Source of the DNA: DASSUW01 sp963849695
GTDB lineage: Bacteria > Actinomycetota > Thermoleophilia > Solirubrobacterales > Solirubrobacteraceae
Direction: 5' to 3'
Length of the DNA stretch: 64,000 nucleotides
Assembly: GCA_963849695.1 (NCBI GenBank)
Contig: CAWKIT010000016.1
Span: 1 to 64,000 of the forward strand
The translations under genes were made by a program, and so were the position numbers. Of the stretch, positions 17,553 to 26,339 are shown piece after piece. A model generated the notes under the pieces. That model saw nothing but the letters and a program-made list of their open reading frames with translations, made no database searches and was not told the DNA's origin. The first letter of the stretch is position 1. Every line of letters starts with the position of its first letter.

Positions 17553-18224
17553 ATGACGAGCCAGCCAGCCACCGAGCCGCGAGCGCGCCTGAGCAAGGAG
17601 CGCGTTTTGAAGACCGCCGTGGCGCTCGCCGACCGCGAGGGCCTCGAGTCGCTGTCGATGCGCAAGCTCGCCGACGAGCTCGGCTCAGGGGCGATGTCCC
17701 TCTACCACTACGTGCCCAACAAGGAGCAGCTCCTCGACGGCATCGTCGACATCGTCTTCAGCGAGATCGAGCCGCCGCCGACCGACGTCGACTGGAAGAC
17801 GGCCATGCGGAAGCGGGCGATCTCCACCCGCGAAGCCCTCCGGCGGCACCCCTGGGCGATCGGCCTGATGGAGGGACGCACGAACCACGGGCCCGCGAAC
17901 CTCAGGCTCCACGACGCGGTGCTCGGGTGTCTGCGCGCGGCCGGCTTCTCGCTGGAGATGACCGTCCACGCGTACTCGGTCCAGGACGCCTTCATCTACG
18001 GGTTCGCGCTGCAGGAGCAGGACATGTCGCCCGAGAGCGCGGACGACTTCGCGGTGGAGGCGCAACGGCAGATGCGCGATTACGAGGCCGTGCTGGCGGA
18101 GTACCCCCACCTCGTCGAGGTGGTCGGTGGCCACGTCGCGAAGGCTGGCTACGACTACGCCACCGAGTTCCTGTTCGGACTCGACCTGATACTCGCCGGC
18201 CTCGACGGGCTCAGAGACGCCTGA
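17553..18224 (+). CDS. TetR family transcriptional repressor
   Basis: The 223-aa protein begins MTSQPATEPRARLSKERVLK. The N-terminal helix-turn-helix is clear (residues about 16-62: LSMRKLADELGSGAMSLYHY, then VPNKEQLLDGI). The C-terminal ligand domain resembles the TetR_C group found in tetracycline-repressor-like regulators (RRHPWAIGLMEGRTNHGPAN). It is divergent from the MMPL transporter and presumably represses both genes through the palindromes at 17483-17524. Confidence 0.92.
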   Translation: MTSQPATEPRARLSKERVLKTAVALADREGLESLSMRKLADELGSGAMSLYHYVPNKEQLLDGIVDIVFSEIEPPPTDVDWKTAMRKRAISTREALRRHPWAIGLMEGRTNHGPANLRLHDAVLGCLRAAGFSLEMTVHAYSVQDAFIYGFALQEQDMSPESADDFAVEAQRQMRDYEAVLAEYPHLVEVVGGHVAKAGYDYATEFLFGLDLILAGLDGLRDA

Positions 18225-18313
18225 CGACGGGCGGTGGCTATCCGGTTAGGATCGACGCAGCGGTCCCCCGGCCGACACGTCGTCGAACCGAGAGAGGGAG
18301 GCGGGTGAGAGCG

Positions 18314-20299
18314 ATGCGAGCGCGGCTGGTGGCGTCGATGTTCGTGGCGACGGTGTTGCTGGCTGTCGGAATCAGTGCGCCGGCGGGCGCGCAGACGCCG
18401 AGCGCGAGGCTTGATGTCGCGTTCGAGCCGGGTTTCCCAGATCCTCCGGTGCTCAACCTGCTCTACCGCTATGTCGTCGACGTGGGCAACAACGGCGGCG
18501 TGCCGCTCGACAATCTCGAGATCATCGACACGCTGCCGGTCGAGCTGACCCTCTCGCGGGTGACGACCGGCAGCTTACACCGGCCTCTCCGACTTCGCCG
18601 CGGGCGAGGGGGTGCGCGTCAGCTACGAGAAGAACACCGCTCCCGGGGTCTTCACGCTGTGGGGGAGCTCGCCGAACACGACGACCAATACGAATCTCAC
18701 CGCTCCGCCGCCCGGTCTGGGCGCGGGTGAGTACATCACGCGCGTGCGATGGCAATACGGGCAGGCGGCGCCGGGCATGCGGGCAACTGCGCGGCCGTCG
18801 CTGGAGGGGCGGGTGACGAATCCCGACAATGCCGGCGGCCCGGTCGCCGTCGGCGACACGATCGACAACTGCGCGACGCTCACCGCGATGTACACGGCCG
18901 GCGGGACGTCCGTGGGCACGGCCGCCTGCTGGAGGTTCGCGCTGATCGCCGGCCCCGCGATCATGCTCCTGGCGCCGGACTCGACGCCGCTCGGAACGTC
19001 GACTCAAGCGACCGCGATTCTCAGCGGCGGCGATCCGACCGGTTCGATCACCTTCCGGGTGTTCGCGGCGAACGACAGCATGTGCACGACAGCGCTCACC
19101 ACGCAGGATCCTGTCTCGATCGACGGCATCGGCGCCTATCCGAGCGGCGTCTTCACGGCCGGCGCGGCCGGCGCGTACAAGTGGGTGGCGCGGTACGGCG
19201 GCGATGCCCTGCACGCCGCGAGCCCCACCGGTTGCAACGATCCGGCCGGAGCGTTCGCGGTCGTGGCGCCGCCGACGCTGTCCGCGGCCTTCGGCGCCGA
19301 GGAGATCGGCGTCGGTGAGTCGACGGCGCTGACCTTCACGATCGCCAACCCGCCGGCGAACACCGTCGCGCTGACCGGAGTCGCACTCGAAAACACGCTG
19401 CCGGCCGGCCTGGTTGTCGCGTCACCGAACGGCGTGAGCGGGAGTTGCGGTGCCGGCACGATCACCGCCGGCCCGGGCTCGCAGAGCGTGAGCCTCGTCG
19501 GCGGCACGATCCCCATCGGCTCCAGTTGCAGCTTCACGGTGCTGGTCACCGGCTCGGCTCCGGGCTCGGTGACGAACACCACGGGCGCCGTGCAGTCGGG
19601 CAACGGCGGCGCCGGCGAACCCGTGTCGGCCTCCCTCACGGTGCGCGCGGCGCCGGGCGCCGCCGGACCCCGCCGACCACCACGCAGCCTTCCCCGCTGC
19701 CGCGCCGGCTCAGCGCGCAGGAGCTGGCGTCCTCCTGCTCGCCCGCGGACCTCGTACTGCTCTCGCTGACCAAGGTCGGGCGCCGCGTGCGGTTCCGCGG
19801 CGTGGCAGATCCGCAGGACGCCGGGCAGCGGGTCAGGATCCGGGGCGTCGTCCGTCAGCAGAGCGGACATTCGGTGGTGGCACAGTCGACCGTGCGGCCG
19901 GACGGGTCATTCGAAGCGACCGGAAGGCTTCCGGACCGGAGAAGTACCACCAGGACGCGCTACTACGCCCAGCTCGGCGACCGGAGGTCGGCGGCGGTCA
20001 AGCTCACGCGGCGACTCACCGCGCGCCTGACGGCGAGCACCGACGCCGTCACGATCAGCGGGCGCGTCACGCCGCCGCTCGCCAAGCCGATCCGGCGGGT
20101 CCGCGTCACGCGGCTGACGAGCTGCGCCGCGGGCCACGAGGTCGTCGCGCGCGTCAAGCCCGACGCGCGCGGCCGCTTCCACGTCACACTCCCGCGCGCG
20201 CCCGGCGCCGCCCCGGCGCTCTATCTCGCGCAGACCCGGGTCCGGAGCGCGCTGGGACGCACGTTGCGGACGTACAGCAACGTCCTGATGACGGAATGA
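18314..20299 (+). pseudogene. Secreted DUF11/Ig-like repeat protein with two frameshifts
   Basis: The ATG at 18314 (behind GAGGGAGGCGG) opens a signal peptide (MRARLVASMFVATVLLAVGI). A DUF11-type domain follows (YRYVVDVGNNGGVPLDNLEI). An extra T at 18575-18576 breaks the frame; it resumes as YTGLSDFAAGEGVRVSYEKN. The second segment includes an Ig-like repeat (FRVFAANDSMCTTALTT) and a second DUF11 domain (TLSAAFGAEEIGVGESTALT). A further shift near 19663 moves to TPPTTTQPSPLPRRLSAQEL and a beta-rich C-terminal domain ending YSNVLMTE. The joined length would be about 660 aa. It is probably a surface protein. The frameshifts are either real decay or sequence errors. Confidence 0.7.
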
Positions 20300-20323
20300 C
20301 GTTGTGCGGTTGGCTCTCCGTGG

Positions 20324-20914
20324 TCACCCTTCGCGCCGTGCGGGCGTGCTGCAGGCTGTCGGAGCCTTGAAGTCATGCGCGTCTGATGAGTCGCTTGCGC
20401 CATTGGCGCACTGCGACGCCCCCTCGGTGACGGGGATGGACGGCGGGCTGCCGTTCTTGAACAGGGTCGCGAGCAGTATCCGCACCGGCGTGTCCCCGCG
20501 GTTGGCGCCGAAGTGCACGGCGCTCGGTGGTTCGACCACCCACTCGCCGGCCTGGACCCGGCCCGTCTGGCCCGCGCTCACTCGCCGCACGACCTGCGGG
20601 TCCTGGTCTGCGGCGCCGCGATAGACGGTCACGACGCCGGTCATCACCGTGTAGGTCAGCGTGCCTTTCTGGATGTAGGCGATCTGAGTCCCGGGGTGCC
20701 GGTGCAGCCCCAGTCGCGTGTGGGCCGGAATCGTCACGCGGGACAGCCCGAGCGTCCGCCCGGGGCCCCCCGCCGGATCGACCTTCTGCGCCAGCGCGGT
20801 CCGCGTCGCCTGCGCGGGGGCCTGGCGCATCGCGCCCGCGGCGTAGCCACACGCAGCAGTCATCAGCAACAGCACGGCGCCTGTGAGCAGCGCTCGTGGC
20901 GGGTGGGACAGCAC
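20324..20914 (-). CDS. Cupin-domain protein, probable lipoprotein
   Basis: The N-terminus (LLTGAVLLLMTAACGYAAG) has a lipobox-like TAAC, so membrane anchoring after export is likely. The cupin core shows LGLHRHPGTQIAYIQKGTLT in the first motif and GEWVVEPPSAVHFGANRGDT in the second, both with the metal-binding histidines. The 196-aa length suits a single cupin. Substrate unknown. It lies downstream of the cation-efflux gene on the same strand, 123 bp away. Confidence 0.75.
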   Translation of the reverse strand: MLSHPPRALLTGAVLLLMTAACGYAAGAMRQAPAQATRTALAQKVDPAGGPGRTLGLSRVTIPAHTRLGLHRHPGTQIAYIQKGTLTYTVMTGVVTVYRGAADQDPQVVRRVSAGQTGRVQAGEWVVEPPSAVHFGANRGDTPVRILLATLFKNGSPPSIPVTEGASQCANGASDSSDAHDFKAPTACSTPARREG

Positions 20915-21037
20915 GATGAGCCTCCTTGGTCACGCGGACGATGGCGTCCCAGGGATTGTCCGCCTCCCGGCAAGCCGGCCGGACCGTGATCAGCAAGTCG
21001 CCGGTCAGGCCGTCGATGACGCGGACGAGCGGACCGT

Positions 21038-21778
21038 CTAGCGGCAGCAGTCGTCCTGGCAGGTCTGGCCGTCGATCGCAAAGCCGTCGAGCGGCGAGCC
21101 GACGCAGCAGCCGTCGCCGCGCCAGGCCTCGGCGCCCTCCTTCACGGCGACCGCGGCGATCAGCAGGCCCACCACGGGGTCGAGCCACCATGCGCCCGCG
21201 ATCGCGTTGCCGGCCAGGCCGATCAGCAGCGCGCCGGCAAGGTAGGCGCAGAGCACGTTCTGGCGGCCTTCGCCCTTGGTGGCGGCCGAGCCGATCTGGT
21301 CGGCGATGCGCTGCTTGGCGACGCCGAGCAGCGGCATGGTGATCAGGCTCCAGACGGCGAGCGCCATGCCGAGCACGCTGACGTCAGGGTGCTCGGCGCC
21401 GGCGAGCGCCCGCACGGACTCGAACGCGACGTACGGGGCGAGCAGGAAGAACTGGATGGCGACGAGTCGCTGGGCGCGGTGCTCGGCCGACTGGGACATC
21501 ACGCGCGAGCCGGTGAAGCGCCAGATGATGATCACGCTGGCAAAGCCCTCGATCGCGGAGTCGAGGCCAAAGCCGACGAGCGCGATCGAGCCGGCCATGA
21601 TGCCGGCGACGAGCGCCACGACTCCCTCGACGCTCATCGCGCCGAGCGAGAGCCACGAGAGCAGCCGCACCCGACCGGCGAGCCGGCGGTACCGCTCGGG
21701 CGAGATCGTCGCGACCGGCCGTGCCCCGTCTCGGATTGCGGCCGGTGCGGCGAGCGGAAGCTCGACGGGCGCGCTCAT
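21038..21778 (-). CDS. Cation diffusion facilitator-like membrane protein with Cys-rich tail
   Basis: The start is the ATG at 21778 (MSAPVELPLAAPAAIRDGAR). The 246-aa protein has CDF helices with the metal-site pattern GSIALVGFGLDSAIEGFASV (HxxxD variant) and a later NVLCAYLAGALLIGLAGNAI. It lacks the long cytoplasmic domain of classical CDF transporters. Instead it ends with a cysteine-rich tail, GDGCCVGSPLDGFAIDGQTC followed by QDDCCR, that could bind soft metals. Metal efflux is inferred from the family; the tail is unusual. Confidence 0.8.
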   Translation of the reverse strand: MSAPVELPLAAPAAIRDGARPVATISPERYRRLAGRVRLLSWLSLGAMSVEGVVALVAGIMAGSIALVGFGLDSAIEGFASVIIIWRFTGSRVMSQSAEHRAQRLVAIQFFLLAPYVAFESVRALAGAEHPDVSVLGMALAVWSLITMPLLGVAKQRIADQIGSAATKGEGRQNVLCAYLAGALLIGLAGNAIAGAWWLDPVVGLLIAAVAVKEGAEAWRGDGCCVGSPLDGFAIDGQTCQDDCCR

Positions 21779-21894
21779 GCGCTCAAGCGTACGGACATGA
21801 CTGCATCGGTCTTCCCGCGACGACCTCATCGCGGCCATGACGCAGTCCCCGGCGCGACCGCCGACGGCGTCGTGGGTGGAGCGTCCGTGGGTCG

Positions 21895-22293
21895 TTACAG
21901 CGACGTGCGCGCGACTCGTTCGCGCATCGTCGCCCGCAGGCTCGTGGCGATCGCCGGCATGCGCTTCTCGATCGACTTGAACTCGCGCGTGAACATCGCG
22001 ACGAGGGTCATCGGCGTCGTGGCGACCACCGAAGCCGTGCGGGCGCCGGTGACGAGCACGCCGATCTCGCCGACCACGTCGCCCTGCCCGACGGACGCGA
22101 TCACCTCTCCGTTCTTCTGCACCTCGGCCTCGCCCGCTTCGATCACGAAGAACTCGTAGGCGTTGTCGCCCTGCGCGGCGAGCGTCGTGCCCGGCCCCAC
22201 TGAGACCTCGCGCAAGCATTCAGCGACCTCGGCCCGCTCGCCGTCGTCGAGATCGCTGAACAGCGGCAGTTTCGCAATTCGTTCCGGATCCAT
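21895..22293 (-). CDS. Stand-alone cyclic-nucleotide-binding domain protein
   Basis: The ATG at 22293 (behind GAGGAGCGGGCAC) starts MDPERIAKLPLFSDLDDGER, the usual opening of cNMP-binding domains. The phosphate-binding cassette is GEIGVLVTGARTASVVA with the key Glu and Arg. The product is 132 aa and has no DNA-binding helix-turn-helix, so it is not a Crp regulator. A class III nucleotide cyclase gene lies about 300 bp upstream on the same strand, which suggests a signalling pair (inference). Confidence 0.85.
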   Translation of the reverse strand: MDPERIAKLPLFSDLDDGERAEVAECLREVSVGPGTTLAAQGDNAYEFFVIEAGEAEVQKNGEVIASVGQGDVVGEIGVLVTGARTASVVATTPMTLVAMFTREFKSIEKRMPAIATSLRATMRERVARTSL

Positions 22294-22397
22294 GTGCCCG
22301 CTCCTCGATGCAGCTTTTGCGCGAGCCTGCCGCTCCCGGACCCGCCGAGCGTGAAGAACGTGTGAACCGGTGCCGCTCGGTCTGCCACTGTCAGGGC

Positions 22398-22641
22398 ATG
22401 GATACGGACGTTGTGGTGATCGGTGGCGGCAGCGCAGGCCTGCAGGCGGCGCTGACGCTCGGCCGGATGCGATTCCGTCGCGGGCGTCTACGCGGCCGGC
22501 GACCTCGTGTCCGAGGCGCCCGCCGTCGTCCAGGCGCTCGCCACGGGCCAGCGCGCGGCGGTCGGCGTCACGCGAGACCTCACCGCTGACGACCCTGCGA
22601 TCAGGCCGGGACGGCGGACCGCAGAGGCGGGAAGTCGCTGA
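22398..22641 (+). pseudogene. Thioredoxin-reductase-like flavoprotein reduced to its two ends
   Basis: The ATG at 22398 gives DTDVVVIGGGSAGLQAALTL, the FAD-binding Rossmann motif. After LGRMR the sequence passes within a few bases, in a shifted frame, to SVAGVYAAGDLVSEAPAVVQ and ALATGQRAAVGVTRDL, the C-terminal FAD/AAGD motif of the same family. A TGA at 22639-22641 ends it. The normal length is about 300 aa, so roughly 220 residues, including the CxxC/NADPH region, are missing. Its tail overlaps the end of the cyclase gene on the other strand. Confidence 0.75.
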
Positions 22642-23413
22642 GGAGGTCGGCCGCGTGGACCTGGAACAGATCCACCGCGTCGGGTATGCCGCGGAAGCGC
22701 CACGCACCGAGGCTGCGCAGGCTGACGCCGTCCGGGAGTGACTCCGCGACCGCCTTGCGCACGGCCGACGACACGATGATCTGGCCGCCGTGCGCGGCGA
22801 AGCAGATGCGTGCGGCGGCGTGGACGGAGAGGCCGACGTAGCCGGTATCGGTCAATGCGGGGCGGCCGCCGTGCAGGCCGATCCGCAGCCGCACCTCGTT
22901 GCCGTCGGGCCAACCGCCTTGGCGCATGGCGCGCTGGATCGCCACCGAGGCCTCGATTGCCGCCGGAGCGCGTTCGAAGACGACGAAGAGGTCGTCGCCG
23001 CGGGCGGAGACCTCACGACCGTGCGCATGCCGTACGGCGGTGCGAACCCGACGGCGGACATCGGCGAGCACCGACGCGTATCGATCACCGAGGCGTGCGA
23101 GCAGGTCGGTCGAGCCCTCGAGATCGGTCAGCAGGAACGTGACATGCCCTTGGGGCAGGTTCCGCTCGGGTCGCAGCTGCGCGCTGATGAAGCCGACCGG
23201 CATGATCCCGTGCTTCTGGGCTGCTCTGAGCAGGCGGTTGCGCGCCCGGTCTCGGGCGGCCTCGTCCTCGAACGCCACCTGACCGAACCGCGCCAGGGCG
23301 TTGCGGACGTGCGCCGGGTCGTGGATCGGCAGCCTCCGGCGCCCGGCCGCGTCGACGTACGCAAAGGCGCTGTCGGGAAGCTCCGCGCGCTCCTTTGCGC
23401 TGAGCCGTGCCAT
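22601..23413 (-). CDS. Class III adenylate/guanylate cyclase domain protein
   Basis: The start is the ATG at 23413, which overlaps the stop of the upstream VOC gene in an ATGA. The 270-aa protein has an N-terminal segment (LSAKERAELPDSAFAYVDAA) found in small actinobacterial proteins. The cyclase homology domain follows: VTFLLTDLEGSTDLLARLGD with the first metal Asp, ARGDDLFVVFERAP with the second, and YVGLSVHAAARICFAAHGGQ, the dimer-interface helix in which His replaces the usual Asn. Activity is plausible but not certain given that replacement. Confidence 0.85.
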   Translation of the reverse strand: MARLSAKERAELPDSAFAYVDAAGRRRLPIHDPAHVRNALARFGQVAFEDEAARDRARNRLLRAAQKHGIMPVGFISAQLRPERNLPQGHVTFLLTDLEGSTDLLARLGDRYASVLADVRRRVRTAVRHAHGREVSARGDDLFVVFERAPAAIEASVAIQRAMRQGGWPDGNEVRLRIGLHGGRPALTDTGYVGLSVHAAARICFAAHGGQIIVSSAVRKAVAESLPDGVSLRSLGAWRFRGIPDAVDLFQVHAADLLSDFPPLRSAVPA

Positions 23414-23871
23414 CACCCGAAGAACTCGGCCCCGCGGCGCTCCATCTCCTCCGGAGGGACGTCCTCGATCACCTGGCTGAGCATCCACTGGTGGCCGAAC
23501 GGGTCGCGCAGCCGGCCGCCGCGCTCACCGTAGAACTGGTCGGCGAGCGGGTAGACGACCTCGGCGCCGGCCGCCAGCGCGCGCTCCCAGGCGGCGTCGA
23601 CGTCCTCCCAGTACGTCGCCATGATCGCGGTGACCGTGCCCGCGGAGCTCGGCGATCGCGCTTCGTCGCTCTCGCCGGTGAGCATCACCACCGAATCGCC
23701 GATCCGCACCTCGGCGTGGATCAGCTCGCCGCCCGGACCGGTGAACCGCTCGCCCACCTCCTCCGCGCCGAACGCGCGCACGTAGAACTCGATCGCGGCC
23801 GCGCCGTCGCTCACGACGAGCCGCGGCGTGACGGTGTGCAGGTGCTCGGGGATGGGCTTCGGTGTCGTCAT
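23413..23871 (-). CDS. VOC family (glyoxalase/bleomycin-resistance-like) protein
   Basis: The 152-aa protein starts MTTPKPIPEHLHTVTPRLVV. It carries the VOC beta-alpha-beta-beta-beta pattern twice: AAAIEFYVRAFGAEEVGERF and ATYWEDVDAAWERALAAGAE, ending with RDPFGHQWMLSQV. This PhnB-like subgroup is usually of unknown substrate. It is translationally coupled (ATGA) to the downstream cyclase gene. Confidence 0.88.
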   Translation of the reverse strand: MTTPKPIPEHLHTVTPRLVVSDGAAAIEFYVRAFGAEEVGERFTGPGGELIHAEVRIGDSVVMLTGESDEARSPSSAGTVTAIMATYWEDVDAAWERALAAGAEVVYPLADQFYGERGGRLRDPFGHQWMLSQVIEDVPPEEMERRGAEFFG

Positions 23872-23900
23872 CGCGACCGCATGATTGCGAACATCGTCAC

Positions 23901-25400
23901 GTGCAGCCCGCGCGCTTTCGCCTGGCCGAGGTGGTGGCGGCCATCTCGCTGGCGACCGACCTGGGCATGGGCCAGCCGCTGCAGCACGCGCTGCGCACCT
24001 GCGTGATCGCGACCCGCCTCGCGGAGGAGGCCGACGTGCCGGTACGCGACCGGCCGGTCGTCTACTACACGGCGCTCCTCCGCTATCTCGGCTGCACCGC
24101 CGACGCGCACATGATGAGCACGGTGGTGGGTGACGAGATCGCCGCGCGCGCGGCGTTCGCGACGACCGATCCGGCGAGCACGCGCGACCAGCTGCGCTGG
24201 CTCGCGCGCCATGCGACCGGGGCGGTCACGTTCGCGGGAGCGGTCACGGAGAGCCCGCGCGAGGTGTACGCCACCGCGTGCGAGGTCGGACGCCGGCTGG
24301 CCGCGCGGCTCGGGCTCGCCGACGACGTCCAGCAGGCGCTCCTGCAGGCGTTCGAGCGCTGGGACGGCAAGGGCTTCCCGGCCGGGCTGCCGGGAGACCG
24401 CATCGGCGTCGGCTCGCGGATCGTCGCGATCGCGCGCGATGCCGAGGTGTTCCACCGCGCCGGCGGCACCCGCGCGGCGGTCGACGTCGTCGCCGCGCGC
24501 GCGGGGGCGGCGTACGACCCGGAGCTCGCGCGAGCGTTCTGCGAGTCCGCGCCGGCCCTGCTGGCGGAGCCGGACTCCGCCTGGGACGCCGCGCTGGCTG
24601 CCGAGCCCGCCCCGCGCCGCGAGTTGACCGAGCTCGACGACATCTGCCGCGCGATCGCCGACTTCGCCGACCTCAAGACGCCGTGGACGATCGGCCACTC
24701 GACCGGCGTCGCCGAGCTGGCCGAGGCAGCCGGCTGGCGGCTCGGCCTCGACGACGAAGCGGTCACCACCCTGCGGCGAGCGGCGCTGGTGCACGACCTC
24801 GGCCGCGTCGGCGTGCCGAACTCGATCTGGGAGCGGCCCGGCCCGCTCGATGCCCGCGAGCGCGAGCGCGTGCGGCTGCACCCGTACCTGACCGAGCGCG
24901 TGCTCGCGCACGCGCCGGCGCTGGCGCCGCTGGCCGCGATCGCCGGCCTCCACCACGAGCGGCTCGACGGCTCCGGCTACCACCGCGGCTGCCACGCCGC
25001 CTCGCTGCCGACCACCGCGCGCGTGCTGGCCGCGGCCGACGTCTACCACGCCCTCACCGAGCCGCGGCCGCACCGGCCGGCGCGCACGCCCGAGCACGCT
25101 GCGGACACGATCAAGCGCGAGGTCGCGGCGGGGCGGCTCGACGCCGACGCCGCCGAGGCGGTCCTGCACGCGGGCGGGCAGCGCGAGCACATCGACCGCC
25201 CGCGGCCGGCGGGACTGACCGAGCGCGAGACCGAGGTGCTGCGCCTGCTCGCGCGCGGGAACACCAACCGGTCGATCGCGCGCGAGCTCTCGATCGCGGC
25301 GAAGACCGTCGGCCATCACGTCGAGCACATCTACGCGAAGACCGGCTGCTCGACCCGCGCCGCGGCGTCGCTGTTCGCCTCCGAGCACGACCTGCTGTGA
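23901..25400 (+). CDS. HD-GYP-like protein fused to a LuxR-type helix-turn-helix
   Basis: I place the start at the GTG at 23901 (VQPARFRLAEVVAAISLATD); another in-frame GTG lies at 23862. The product is 499 aa. As in the paralogue at 2204, the N-terminal half is a degenerate HD domain (YYTALLRYLGCTADAHMMST; AFERWDGKGFPAGLPGD). The central HD-GYP region is itself altered: VHDLGRVG has Arg for the Lys of HDxGK, and HHERLDGSGYHRG has His for the Pro of GYP. A LuxR helix-turn-helix closes the protein (TEVLRLLARGNTNRSIAREL; KTVGHHVEHIYAKTG). It is probably a transcription factor that senses a nucleotide through the HD regions (inference). Confidence 0.85.
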   Translation: MQPARFRLAEVVAAISLATDLGMGQPLQHALRTCVIATRLAEEADVPVRDRPVVYYTALLRYLGCTADAHMMSTVVGDEIAARAAFATTDPASTRDQLRWLARHATGAVTFAGAVTESPREVYATACEVGRRLAARLGLADDVQQALLQAFERWDGKGFPAGLPGDRIGVGSRIVAIARDAEVFHRAGGTRAAVDVVAARAGAAYDPELARAFCESAPALLAEPDSAWDAALAAEPAPRRELTELDDICRAIADFADLKTPWTIGHSTGVAELAEAAGWRLGLDDEAVTTLRRAALVHDLGRVGVPNSIWERPGPLDARERERVRLHPYLTERVLAHAPALAPLAAIAGLHHERLDGSGYHRGCHAASLPTTARVLAAADVYHALTEPRPHRPARTPEHAADTIKREVAAGRLDADAAEAVLHAGGQREHIDRPRPAGLTERETEVLRLLARGNTNRSIARELSIAAKTVGHHVEHIYAKTGCSTRAAASLFASEHDLL

Positions 25401-25454
25401 CATGGGGCACCTGCCCCATTCCGCGCCGCCCGGCGGCCGCCTACCGTCGCGGGC

Positions 25455-26339
25455 ATGCTCAAGCTCGACGTCGAGGACTCCGGACAGGGCGAGCCGGTCG
25501 TGTTCGTCCACGGCTCGTGGGGAGACCTGAACAGCTGGCGCGCGCTGGTCGCCGAGCTGCCCGGGTACCGGCTGATCCGCTATTCCCGCCGCGGCCACAG
25601 CGGCAGCGAGTGCCCGCCCGGCCAGGGCCTGATCGAGGACGACGTCGGCGACCTGGCGGCGATCGTCGAGACCGTCGGCGCCGCGCATGTGGTCGGCAAC
25701 TCGCTCGGCGCCGAGATCGCGCTGCGGCTGGCGATCGCGCGGCCCGAGCTCGTGCGCTCGCTCGCGCTGCACGAGCCGGGGTTCTGGAGCCTCGCGCCCG
25801 ACGACCCCGCCGTGCGCGAGATCCGACACGGCCTCGAGCCGGCGACCGAGCTGCTCGAGGCCGGGGCGGTGGAGGAGGGGACGAGAGAGTTCGCCGCCTG
25901 GGTGTTCGGGCCCGGCGCCTGGGAGGAGGCGGTGCCGGACGAGCTGAAGCGGGTGATGTTCGCCAACGCCCTGACGTTCTTGGACGAGGAGCGCGCCCCC
26001 GACAACGGGCTCGTCGACGCCACGCGGCTGCACGACGTCATCGTGCCGACCCTGCTCACCACCGGCGAGGACAGCCACGCCGCGTTCGGAGTCATCACCC
26101 AGCGGCTGGCCGCCGGCCTGCCGTACACCGAGCAAGAGACGATTGCCGACGCCGGCCACGTGCCGCACCGCTCGCACCCGCAGGAGTACGCGGCGCTGCT
26201 GTTGAGCTTCTGGCGTACTACTACACGCGCCGGATCCGCGCCTGCCGCTGCCAGCCCGAGCAGGAGTGCCGGCTCCAGGAGGAGTACGAGCTCCAGTGGG
26301 AGTGCCGGCTCCGGTGGGAGTGCCGGCTGCGCAGGCTGA
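25455..26339 (+). CDS. Alpha/beta-fold hydrolase with runover C-terminal tail
   Basis: The 294-aa frame starts MLKLDVEDSGQGEPVVFVHG. It has the oxyanion-hole HGSWGD, the nucleophile elbow HVVGNSLGAEIALRL (Ser in GNSLG) and the catalytic His in IADAGHVPHRSHPQEY. The domain ends at about residue 257 (LLLSFWRTTTRA). The last ~37 residues are low-complexity Ser/Gly/Ala. They overlap, for 119 bp, the end of the DUF1707 gene on the other strand, across an 18-nt repeat. The original stop was probably near 26226. Confidence 0.82.
   Translation: MLKLDVEDSGQGEPVVFVHGSWGDLNSWRALVAELPGYRLIRYSRRGHSGSECPPGQGLIEDDVGDLAAIVETVGAAHVVGNSLGAEIALRLAIARPELVRSLALHEPGFWSLAPDDPAVREIRHGLEPATELLEAGAVEEGTREFAAWVFGPGAWEEAVPDELKRVMFANALTFLDEERAPDNGLVDATRLHDVIVPTLLTTGEDSHAAFGVITQRLAAGLPYTEQETIADAGHVPHRSHPQEYAALLLSFWRTTTRAGSAPAAASPSRSAGSRRSTSSSGSAGSGGSAGCAG

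Noticed and set aside
20920..21037. Minus-strand stretch reading VRVIDGLTGDLLITVRP and NPWDAIVRVTKEA between the cation-efflux and cupin genes
   Set aside because: It looks protein-like for about 40 residues, but no start, ribosome site or family match could be supported; possibly a fragment.
22308..22397. Upstream extension of the thioredoxin-reductase relic frame
   Set aside because: The residues before the ATG at 22398 are Arg/Pro-rich and precede the canonical flavoprotein N-terminus.
23868..26177. 769-codon open frame on the minus strand
   Set aside because: It is the antisense shadow of the HD-GYP/LuxR gene and the following hydrolase.
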